Shown here one piece after another: positions 44,526 to 51,682 of a DNA stretch of 64,000 bases. A program made the position numbers and the translations under genes. The notes beneath the pieces are model-generated. The model saw nothing but the letters and a program-made list of their open reading frames with translations, was not told the DNA's origin and did not search any database. The DNA comes from Pseudomonadota bacterium (lineage in GTDB: Bacteria; Pseudomonadota; Gammaproteobacteria; Burkholderiales; Rhodocyclaceae): contig JAFEDI010000008.1 in assembly GCA_018241725.1 (NCBI GenBank), forward strand, positions 1 through 64,000, written 5' to 3'. Positions within the stretch are counted from its first letter, which is position 1; each line of letters begins with the position of its first letter.

Positions 44526-45277
44526 CCGGCATTGCAAGCCGCACCCTCTCCCAACTTCGCGCATTGAAAATGAATTCAATGGCTGCGGCCTATGAACACC
44601 AACTTCAACAGCCAAAGCTGCATGAAATTGGCTTTGACGATCGTTTTGCGCTGTTGGTCGATCAGGAGGTAAATGAGCGCGAATCGAGGAAACTAACCCG
44701 CTTTGTGAAGGAGGCAGGATTTCCTGATAGAGCAAACCTCGAAGACATCGAGTATCGTCCTGAGCGAGGCCTCGAAAAGCAGAGAGTCGTGTCACTCGCA
44801 ACTTGCGAATGGATCCGAAAACAGCTCAATGTAATCATTCTTGGTTCGACAGGGGTTGGCAAGACTTGGCTTGCATGTGCGTTTGGCACACAAGCGTGCC
44901 GTCTTGGATTATCTGTCGCGTTCATTCGCGCAAGTGATTTGTATGAACAAATATCCATCGCCATCCTTGACGGGTCCTTGGCCAAGCTACGGCAAACGCT
45001 GCAAAAGCCATCGTTACTCATCATTGATGATTTCGGGTTAGGGCAACTCACGTTACAGGTAGCCCAAGTGCTGCTTGACGTTATCGATCATCGTGTACGC
45101 AAAGGATCACTGCTTATTACGAGCCAATTCCCCACTACGCAATGGCACGATCTCTTACCTGATAAAACAGTTGCAGATGCAATCCTCGATCGCATCGTCC
45201 ACCAGTCGCATTGCCTTACTTTGAAGGGGGAATCGATGCGGAAGGTAAACGGACGTAAGCGTTTGGAGGCTACATGA
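44522..45277 (+). CDS. istB: IS21-family helper ATPase IstB
   Basis: The 251-residue DnaC/IstB-type AAA+ protein has Walker A GSTGVGKTWLAC (about residues 104-115), Walker B SLLIIDDFGL (about 163-172), and the N-terminal region MTGIASRTLSQLRALKMNSM typical of IstB. IstB helps IstA choose and capture target DNA. Its stop lies 152 bp from the right transposon tip. Confidence 0.95.
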   Translation: MTGIASRTLSQLRALKMNSMAAAYEHQLQQPKLHEIGFDDRFALLVDQEVNERESRKLTRFVKEAGFPDRANLEDIEYRPERGLEKQRVVSLATCEWIRKQLNVIILGSTGVGKTWLACAFGTQACRLGLSVAFIRASDLYEQISIAILDGSLAKLRQTLQKPSLLIIDDFGLGQLTLQVAQVLLDVIDHRVRKGSLLITSQFPTTQWHDLLPDKTVADAILDRIVHQSHCLTLKGESMRKVNGRKRLEAT

Positions 45278-45342
45278 TCATGGTGCCGTAGCGTATGCGC
45301 ATGACACCGTAGCCTGTGCGCACGATGCCGGTCCGGTGTTCA

Positions 45343-45429
45343 TGATCACCGTTGGACGTGATCAGTCGCTATCAAAGTGCCTGATCACGTCCTACCGGAC
45401 GGAATGCGCATGACTACCCGTAATCTGCA
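45343..45429 (-). repeat. Right terminal inverted repeat of the transposon
   Basis: Reading inward from 45429 on the minus strand: TGCAGATTAC, then GCATTCCGTCCGGTAGGACG (45407-45388), then GGTGATCA (45350-45343). Further inside, a unit like CCGTAGC-x3-TGCGCA repeats twice between 45287 and 45325, typical of multi-repeat IS21 ends. Confidence 0.75.
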
Positions 45430-45435
45430 TGCAGC
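45430..45435. repeat. Target-site duplication, right copy (TGCAGC)
   Basis: Identical to 2759-2764 and directly flanking the right transposon end. It falls at codons 73-75 of the split NTF2-like gene. Confidence 0.85.
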
Positions 45436-45653
45436 TCGATACTCTCGCAATAGCCCTTGAAGCGGGCCATCAGATCGGCCCGCCCTGGAATCACGCGCGG
45501 CCAACCAGGCATGTCGTAGAGAACTTCGTAGATGATGTCGTCAGCGACAATGTCGAAGAAATGTTCTCCATCGACGAGATCGCCCAGTGCTTCCCGCACC
45601 AGTTTGAAGTAAGGATCGGCTGCCTTGTAGGCGGCATATTTCGGATTCGGCAT
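45430..45653 (-). pseudogene. 5' half of the split NTF2/SnoaL-like gene
   Basis: From the ATG at 45653 it reads MPNPKYAAYKAADPYFKLVR, then DGEHFFDIVADDIIYEVLYD, and continues to CESIEL. After that the frame enters the transposon end and stops at 45414. It is the N-terminal half of an NTF2/SnoaL-like fold. The other half is at 2548-2764. It is divergent from the HxlR gene. Confidence 0.88.
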
Positions 45654-45703
45654 CTTGGACTCTCTGGGCGTTTGGAACGATTGCTTGAAAGTGAGAGACC
45701 AAT

Positions 45704-45726
45704 ATATCCAGGAAGCTTCTTGATAT
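45704..45726. promoter_or_regulatory. Imperfect palindrome, candidate HxlR operator
   Basis: A 23-bp palindrome, ATATCCAGGAAG/CTTCTTGATAT, pairs at 8 of 11 positions. It lies between the divergent NTF2-like and hxlR-type starts (45653 and 45770), the usual site of HxlR operators. Confidence 0.55.
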
Positions 45727-45769
45727 GAAGAAGGCACTTTTAAATCAGTAACTAACCTCAAGGTAAGCC

Positions 45770-46165
45770 ATGCATAAACCTGGCAAGGCCGGTCCGCTGG
45801 ACCCGGCCGCAATCTGCAGAAGTTCGGACCCGATGGCCGTTCGGGAGTTGCTGACGAAGATTGGTGACAAATGGACGATCTTTGTCGTTCTTTCACTCGA
45901 CCTGCTCGGAGGGCGTGCCCGATTCTCCGAACTCGAACGCGCGGTTCCAGGCATCTCGCAGCGGCTGCTGTCCTCAACCCTGAAGAATCTTGAGCGCGAC
46001 GGCATGGTTGTCCGGGAGGTCTTTCCCGAAGTGCCGCCCCGCGTGGAATACGAGCTGACGGATCTGGGACGGAGCCTGCTGCTCCCCACGCAAGGATTGG
46101 TGGATTGGGCAAAGACAAATTGGGAGCAGGTCAGAGAGGCGCAGTCCAGATACGATGCAAGATAG
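45770..46165 (+). CDS. HxlR-family transcriptional regulator
   Basis: The 131-residue winged-helix protein has DKWTIFVVLSLDLLGGRARF and SELERAVPGISQRLLSSTLK (recognition helix), with GMVVREVFPEVPPRVEYELT as the wing. HxlR proteins often control adjacent reductases such as azoreductases in response to quinones or aldehydes. Its divergent target was probably the NTF2-like/azoR pair, now broken by the transposon and by a deletion in azoR. Confidence 0.9.
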   Translation: MHKPGKAGPLDPAAICRSSDPMAVRELLTKIGDKWTIFVVLSLDLLGGRARFSELERAVPGISQRLLSSTLKNLERDGMVVREVFPEVPPRVEYELTDLGRSLLLPTQGLVDWAKTNWEQVREAQSRYDAR

Positions 46166-46276
46166 TCGCCAGAGCGGTACGGGGGAATGGGGTGTTGCTC
46201 ATAAGGCCCGCCTGGATGTGTTCCGGTGGGATCGGAGGCGTGTGAATGCGGCCGCGCGGCGACGCATGTGCATGTC

Positions 46277-46545
46277 ATGAGTGCCGGGGAGTCCGCGCAC
46301 GAGCAATACTTTCTCACGCGCGACGATCCACAGGAAATGCTTTTCGGGATGATCGGATGAACGTCCCGGACATTGTCGATGGTGGCAACACGCATGGTGC
46401 ATGCGCCGCTGTCTCGAGCAGGCTGCCGGTCAATCGACTTGTACTTGGCGCATCGGTATGTCTGCCTGCCGATGCATACGGATAGCATTGCTCAATTCCC
46501 GCGCTTCGTCGGCAATCATCGTGCAGGCCCACAGGTACGCATCGA
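46277..46545. pseudogene. Degenerate copies of the left-flank accessory genes
   Basis: Plus-strand 46277-46440 contains a 27-codon piece (MSAGESAHEQYFLTRDDPQE, then MLFGMIG and a stop) and in-frame continuation (MVATRMVHAP) that align with the 1540-1690 fragment. About 46460-46545 aligns with the DNA of the 1691-1984 gene 3' part (shared CAATTCCCGCGCTTC and GGCAATCATCG). Both are in the same order and orientation as on the left. They are not functional. Confidence 0.55.
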
Positions 46546-46660
46546 ACATCATCCGGATACTCGCGTCCCCAGCTCGGCCTCCGAGTAAGGGAATATCAGG
46601 CTTGAATATGTAGCCGCCACGCCCAAAGAGTGATCGATTACCGTTCGAGAGCGAAGTGAC

Positions 46661-46901
46661 ACACAGTTTTACTGACAGGCAGGGCCATTACGGGGAGTAT
46701 GTTGGCGTGCATTGCCAGCAATGCTGAGGGCGCGGCTACTATTATTTTTGCCATTTATCATGAGCAAATGATAGCTCCGCCGGGGGGCGCGCATGTTCGG
46801 TGCTTACAGAATGGTGTTGGTCCTGAGATGGTTGCTTTATCGCATATAGGAGGCGCTTGGGGCTTGGGGGCTTACACCGTCTTTGGCTCTTTTGGTCTAA
46901 G
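46661..46901 (+). repeat. Direct repeat copy 1: truncated 5' region of acyltransferase
   Basis: This segment starts CACACAGTTTTACTGACAGG, includes AATGATAGCTCC upstream of the start and the first about 35 codons of the acyltransferase, and ends at CTAAG. It is closely similar to 48921-49155. A base insertion after TCCTGA disrupts the frame in this copy, so it is a dead fragment. Confidence 0.8.
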
Positions 46902-47048
46902 AAGATCAAAAAATAAGGCTACAGGCAGCTGAAGACTGCTTCGTATCGTCAATACACTTTGATCAATTTTTTGGTGGGTAGATAGCGGCCCAGCGCGCGA
47001 TAGGCGTTCTTATTGTCTGCATAGATGTTTGTTTTTTGGAAAACTATA

Positions 47049-48635
47049 ATGCATGAACGCAGTAATTTCATCTTCCGATGGGCCCTTGTACCATCGGCAC
47101 TGATCATTGGTGCTTCACTCCTCAGCGCATTCACGGCTCCTCTAGGGGTTTATGATGAGGGGTTTTCCATGACGAATGCGGCGAGAATTATAAATGGCGA
47201 GATTCCACATTTGGATTATTGGACTGCCTACCCCCCGGGTACATCTCTGACTCTTTCGTTGTTTTTTGCAATTCTTGAACCGAGCCTTGTCGTAGCCAGA
47301 GTTGTTAATTTGCTCTGGTCATGCCTTCTGATCGGCTCTGTATTTTATTTCGTCAGGGCATTCTCGGATCGGCTTGGCGCTGCTTTTGCTGCTACTCTTG
47401 CCAGCCTTTGGTTAGGCTCAGCCCTTTATCCTTCTTATTCCGCAACGCCGGCGTTGGCTTTGATTTTTTTGTCAATCGCATTGATTGCTCACGAAACGAA
47501 GCGAGGCAGGACTGGGATTATGCCTTTGGCGGGAGTAGTTGCTGGCTTCGTTACTATATTCCGACATGACTTTGCGGCTTATTTCTTTGCGTCTACGCTA
47601 GGAAGTTTTTTGGTTTTAATCGGTCTGCGTAGATTGGTTGAAATTGATAACCGCTATTTAAGTTCAGTCGCCTTGTTTCTTCGCGTTTTTTTGGGGGTAT
47701 CTCTTTTTTTATTGGTCATAACTGCTGCGAGAGGCGGTGTCGAGAATTTTATAGAGCAAGAAATTGTTTTTCCGGCAACCGGAATGAGAGAATACCGGCT
47801 GTTGCCCGTTCCTGGATTCCTGGAACTTTTCTTGATGTGGGACTTGAAGTGGGTATTAAGATGGGTGTTGGCATGGGGGGGAATTGTTTTTCCCCTTGCT
47901 GGGTTGGCGCTGACGACGAAGAATCATATCAAGGCATTTCCAAGGAATTTCATTGCGGAATTTTTTTGCGCATCAATGACGATGATTTTAACCGTGCAGT
48001 CGCACAATCGTTTTGACTTGGCGCACACAGCACCATCCATGCTATTCCTGTTGTGCTTTGCTTCTATTGTTTCGGCACGGAAGTCGGACGCAGCAGGATA
48101 CGTGGGAAAGTCGCTTCAAGTCTTTATATTGATGGCGGCTACGTTGATGTCCATATATGCCGCGCCGTCTTATGGGAAGCTAAAAGATGTCTCAAAATGC
48201 ATGCTTGGTCGTTCTCTGGATGATTGCATCCCAATGTATCAAGATCAAATGGGTGTCGTGAACTACATAAATAAAAAATACCCTGACGTTGACTATGTTT
48301 TTGTTGGAAATACTCATCATGACATGATCTTTTTCAACGATTCGTCCATGTATTTTTTGTTGAAAAAGCACATTCCCGTGGCGTGGAGTGAAATGCATCC
48401 AGGGATTGTCACAACAAGACAAGTCCAGGAAAAAATGATCGATCAGCTCATTATGCACAACGTAAGTCTTGTCGTATTGGTCGACGTTGACTACTCGTTG
48501 GAGAAAAACAGCAGCGCTATTTCAAGTGGCGTATTTGTTCTCGATGAGTTCATTTCAAATAATTTTTCGACTGCTTATAAGGTAGGGCGCTATTCCGTAC
48601 TGGAGCGCAAAAAGGATTACTTGACGAGAAATTGA
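47049..48635 (+). CDS. Membrane glycosyltransferase-like protein (GT-C/PMT type)
   Basis: The protein is 528 residues from MHERSNFIFRWALVPSALII. At least ten TM segments lie in the first 380 residues. The first luminal loop has the acidic motif YDEGFSMTNAARIINGEIPH and the LDYWTAYPPGT stretch, typical of GT-C enzymes that use polyprenyl-phosphate sugars. The last 130 residues are soluble. GC content is clearly lower than in neighbours, so it was acquired. It lies between the two acyltransferase direct repeats. Sugar and acceptor are unknown. Confidence 0.72.
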   Translation: MHERSNFIFRWALVPSALIIGASLLSAFTAPLGVYDEGFSMTNAARIINGEIPHLDYWTAYPPGTSLTLSLFFAILEPSLVVARVVNLLWSCLLIGSVFYFVRAFSDRLGAAFAATLASLWLGSALYPSYSATPALALIFLSIALIAHETKRGRTGIMPLAGVVAGFVTIFRHDFAAYFFASTLGSFLVLIGLRRLVEIDNRYLSSVALFLRVFLGVSLFLLVITAARGGVENFIEQEIVFPATGMREYRLLPVPGFLELFLMWDLKWVLRWVLAWGGIVFPLAGLALTTKNHIKAFPRNFIAEFFCASMTMILTVQSHNRFDLAHTAPSMLFLLCFASIVSARKSDAAGYVGKSLQVFILMAATLMSIYAAPSYGKLKDVSKCMLGRSLDDCIPMYQDQMGVVNYINKKYPDVDYVFVGNTHHDMIFFNDSSMYFLLKKHIPVAWSEMHPGIVTTRQVQEKMIDQLIMHNVSLVVLVDVDYSLEKNSSAISSGVFVLDEFISNNFSTAYKVGRYSVLERKKDYLTRN

Positions 48636-48639
48636 TTCT

Positions 48640-48920
48640 GACCCCAGCCCCAGACAGTGCGGGCATCGATACCCGGATGTACCTGACGCCATCGACGTTG
48701 GCATTTATTCGCCTTCGCCCAGGAACTTGAGCGGTGCTGTTGACTGGCGGGTCCAGTGCCGTCGTGCTGGGCTGGTAGGGTAGTTTGACGCTTGACTTCT
48801 TGATGCTCAGGCAGAACGGGATGGCCGCATCGGAGAAAGTCGGTTGGCTGCCACGCTTGCCGGTGGCCGGGGCGTACTACTGCATGTCAGTGTCCAGCCA
48901 CACCGTCAGCGAACCTCTGG
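48640..48920 (-). pseudogene. IS5-family transposase remnant
   Basis: Minus strand contains RGSLTVWLDTDMQ, a stop, YAPATGKRGSQPTFSDAAIP and FCLSIK, the conserved N-terminus of IS5-group transposases. It jumps to LPYQPSTTALDPPVNSTA and FLGEGE from later in such proteins. Internal deletions and stops make it non-functional. It lies between the glycosyltransferase-like gene and the second acyltransferase repeat, so it may have mediated the rearrangement. Confidence 0.72.
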
Positions 48921-49155
48921 CACACAGTTTTACTGACAGGCAAGGCCATGGCCGGGAGTATGTTGGTGTGCTGCTCGCGCTGATGGCGATGCGGCTGCTA
49001 TTATTTTTGCCGTCGATCATGAACAAATGATAGCTCCCGGGGACGCGTATGTTTGGTGCTTACAGAATGGTGTTGGCCCTGATGGTTGCCTTGTCGCATA
49101 TAGGGGGCGCCTGGGGCTTGGGGGCCTACGCCGTTTTTGGCTTCTTTGTTCTAAG
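48921..49155 (+). repeat. Direct repeat copy 2: intact 5' region of acyltransferase
   Basis: It matches 46661-46901 in sequence and orientation and runs into the intact acyltransferase gene (start 49049). The two copies bracket a 2.0-kb insert. Confidence 0.8.
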
Positions 49156-50038
49156 CGGCTATTTGATGACGCATATCATGCACCGGACCTACGGTTTCAC
49201 CGCATCGGGGATCGGTCGCTATGTATTGAACCGATTTCTGCGGATCTACCCCATGTACTGGCTGGCCTGCCTGGTTTCGGCCGGGGCGGTTATTGCGGCC
49301 GATCCGGAGATTACGGATTCGCTGGCAAAAGGCATGGGACTTCCCATCGCGCTGGGTGGATGGGTGCAAAACCTGCTGCTGGTACTCTTCTCCGGGAGCA
49401 AGCCCGTTCTCATTTATCCGGCGTGGGCGCTGACGCTGGAACTGTTCTTTTATGTGGCCATTGCGTTTTCTGTGTCACGAACGCGACTCGGTACGGGAAT
49501 CTGGTTTGTGCTTGGGCTGGGATACGCGTTGGTCGTCAATGTCCTGGGGCTGGACTGGAAATACAAATATTTCTCCGTGTTTGCCGCTTCGCTTCCGTTT
49601 TCCGTGGGGGCGCTTATCTTTCATTATCGGGATGCGCTGTCCGGACGGCTCGCTTTCTTGAACAGCCATCCTGTTCGTTTTGGCATCGCTTCCCTGTTGT
49701 TTGTTAACTGGATCTTGTCGAAGATCTGGCCGTCAATTTATCAGCCTTTGTTTTATAGCAATCTCCTCATTCACGTCCTGATTATCGTGTCCTTGCTCGA
49801 TATGCCAGAAACCGGATGGCTCACACGGAAGTGGGATAGCTGGCTGGGCAATTTCAGCTACCCCATCTATTTGATCCACATGCCGGTCGGCGTGCTCGCC
49901 GTGGCGATGGGCAGCCCTTTCACGCAGCCCTCGCCAGGACTGTTTGTCTTGTCTTTTCCTCTTCTTGCATTGATCTCGTGGGGCATGATCATCTGCCTCG
50001 AAAACCCTATCGACCGCCTTCGGATGCGTTTCAAGTGA
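49049..50038 (+). CDS. Acyltransferase 3 family membrane protein
   Basis: The 329-residue protein has about ten TM helices. It starts MFGAYRMVLALMVALSHIGG with the catalytic-His region (LSHIGGAWGLGAYAVFGFFV) and FVLSGYLMTHIMHRTYGFTA, both characteristic of the family. Later YVLNRFLRIYPMYWLACLVS is visible. Such enzymes add acyl groups to O-antigens, exopolysaccharides or lipids. The start MFGAYRM has GGGGAC just upstream. It follows a non-functional 5' copy of itself at 46.7 kb. Confidence 0.88.
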   Translation: MFGAYRMVLALMVALSHIGGAWGLGAYAVFGFFVLSGYLMTHIMHRTYGFTASGIGRYVLNRFLRIYPMYWLACLVSAGAVIAADPEITDSLAKGMGLPIALGGWVQNLLLVLFSGSKPVLIYPAWALTLELFFYVAIAFSVSRTRLGTGIWFVLGLGYALVVNVLGLDWKYKYFSVFAASLPFSVGALIFHYRDALSGRLAFLNSHPVRFGIASLLFVNWILSKIWPSIYQPLFYSNLLIHVLIIVSLLDMPETGWLTRKWDSWLGNFSYPIYLIHMPVGVLAVAMGSPFTQPSPGLFVLSFPLLALISWGMIICLENPIDRLRMRFK

Positions 50039-50128
50039 GTTTGCGCGGCCGTGGGACTCAACTGACCAGGGCGTCGACATCGTTCTGCTAGACTCGTCCA
50101 TCCCCAGTCTCAAAGAAAGCGCGGCAAA

Positions 50129-50719
50129 GTGATTTTGTCCGACCTGGAACGGCAACTGGCTTTCCTCAAGGAAATCGATCGGCTCAAGAGCGTCGTGCGT
50201 CTGTCGCCGCTCATCGACCGTTCGCGCCGCGAGAACAGCGCCGAACATTCATGGCATCTGGCGATGTATGCGCTGGTGCTGGCCGAGCATGCGGCCGGAA
50301 CCGTCGATGTGCTGCGCGTGGTGAAGATGCTGCTGATCCACGACATCGTCGAGATCGACGCCGGAGACGTGCCTTTTCATATGCCGGCGACGCATGTCGG
50401 GCAGGACGAGCGCGAGCGACTCGCCGCCGAGCGTCTGTTTGGCCTGCTGCCCGATGCGCAGGCGACCGAATTCCGGGAGCTGTGGTTCGAGTTCGAGGCG
50501 GCGCAAAGCGACGATGCGAAGTTCGCCAAGGCCCTCGACCGTTTCCAGCCGATGCTGCACAACGCGGCGACGGACGGCGGTACGTGGGTGGAGTGCGAGG
50601 TGACGTTGGAACAGATCAAGTCGCGCTGCCAGCCTCCGATCGAACGCGGCGCCCCCGCACTGTGGGAGGCCGCTGCCGGGATGGCCGAAGCGCACTACCG
50701 CAAGCGCGCCACGGATTGA
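50129..50719 (+). CDS. HD-domain phosphohydrolase (YfbR/HDDC2-like)
   Basis: The 196-residue protein starts at GTG (MILSDLERQLAFLKEIDRLK). HD motifs: RRENSAEHSWHLAMYALVLA, LLIHDIVEIDAGD, and a later D in KALDRFQPMLHN. The family includes 5'-deoxynucleotidases and related hydrolases. It is followed 15 bp later by the SDR gene, so they are likely an operon. Confidence 0.85.
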   Translation: MILSDLERQLAFLKEIDRLKSVVRLSPLIDRSRRENSAEHSWHLAMYALVLAEHAAGTVDVLRVVKMLLIHDIVEIDAGDVPFHMPATHVGQDERERLAAERLFGLLPDAQATEFRELWFEFEAAQSDDAKFAKALDRFQPMLHNAATDGGTWVECEVTLEQIKSRCQPPIERGAPALWEAAAGMAEAHYRKRATD

Positions 50720-50734
50720 ACTGACGGAGGGGAC

Positions 50735-51484
50735 ATGAACAGGAAGATCATCCTCATCACCGGCGCTTCCCGCGGGATCGGCGCCAGCATTGCGCGGCTG
50801 GCTGCGGAGCGGGGCTACGGAGTGTGCTTGTCGTTCATGAAGGACAGTTTGGCGGCGGATGCCCTGGTCGCGGAGATCGGGGCATCCGGCGGGCTGGCGC
50901 TGGCCGTGCAGGCCGACGTGTCCCGCGAGGAAGATGTGTTGCGTCTGTTTGCGGCGCTCGATGGCCGTTTCGGGCGGCTGGATGGGCTGGTGAACAACGC
51001 GGGCGTGCTGGATGTGCAGATGCGCGTCGAGGACATGAACGCCAGCCGGATACGGCGTGTCTTCGAGACCAACGTGCTGGGCAGCTTTCTGTGCGCGCGG
51101 GAAGCGGTGCGGCGGATGAGTACGCGCCATGGTGGTGCCGGTGGGGCGATCGTCAATCTGTCGTCCCGCGCGGCGCGCCTCGGTTCGCCCGGCGAGTACG
51201 TGGATTACGCCGCCTCGAAGGCGGCCGTCGAGACGCTGACCCTCGGCCTCGCCAAGGAGGTGGCGGCCGAGGGAATCCGCGTGAATGCGGTGGCGCCGGG
51301 GATCATCGATACCGACATCCATGCCTCGGGCGGTGACCCCGAACGGGTCGAACGCCTCAAGAGCGGCATCCCGATGCAGCGCGGCGGCTCGCCGGACGAA
51401 GTGGCACGGGCCGTGTTGTGGTTGTTGTCCGGGGAGGCGTCGTATACGACCGGCGCCGTTCTCGATGTGGCCGGTGGGCGGTAA
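50735..51484 (+). CDS. Short-chain dehydrogenase/reductase (SDR)
   Basis: The 249-residue protein has the NAD(P) motif TGASRGIG (9-16), NNAG (about 90-93), catalytic Ser in NLSSRAAR, and Y-x3-K in YVDYAASKAAV. Closing region LLSGEASYTTGAVLDVAGGR is typical of FabG-like classical SDRs. The substrate is not evident. GGAGGGG ribosome site at 50727 region. Confidence 0.9.
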   Translation: MNRKIILITGASRGIGASIARLAAERGYGVCLSFMKDSLAADALVAEIGASGGLALAVQADVSREEDVLRLFAALDGRFGRLDGLVNNAGVLDVQMRVEDMNASRIRRVFETNVLGSFLCAREAVRRMSTRHGGAGGAIVNLSSRAARLGSPGEYVDYAASKAAVETLTLGLAKEVAAEGIRVNAVAPGIIDTDIHASGGDPERVERLKSGIPMQRGGSPDEVARAVLWLLSGEASYTTGAVLDVAGGR

Positions 51485-51592
51485 GCAGCCTTCCAAAGTG
51501 TGTGCCGGGTGATCGGTTGCTTGATCGAGCACGGTGCGGGATTGCTGTAGATGCCCTATGAAAGCCACTGTCTGAATGTTGGCACGATAGTT

Positions 51593-51619
51593 GTATGATC
51601 ATTTTTAAAATGATCATAC
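51593..51619. promoter_or_regulatory. Perfect 27-bp palindrome upstream of TonB receptor
   Basis: Arms GTATGATCATTTT (51593-51605) and its complement (51607-51619) flank one T. It is AT-rich in a GC-rich area and overlaps the likely promoter of the receptor gene (start 51683). GTATGA-n15-TCATAC resembles NikR boxes (GTATGA-n16-TCATAC) but is one base shorter. Confidence 0.75.
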
Positions 51620-51682
51620 ATGTGCGCGATGCAGGCCTGCCGTGGTTTCCGCGGCGGCCGGGCGTCGTGGCAAGCCTTCCCG

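Noticed and set aside
45278-45342. Short tandem CCGTAGC...TGCGCA units as a CRISPR-like repeat
   Set aside because: Only two diverged units; they fit internal transposase-binding repeats of the transposon end.
42809-45412. TGCGCATG at 42809-42816 and 45405-45412 as target duplication of a short IS21 copy
   Set aside because: The sequences next to them do not form inverted ends, and the right copy lies inside the better-supported terminal repeat. The 2765/45429 pair explains ends, duplication and gene restoration at once.
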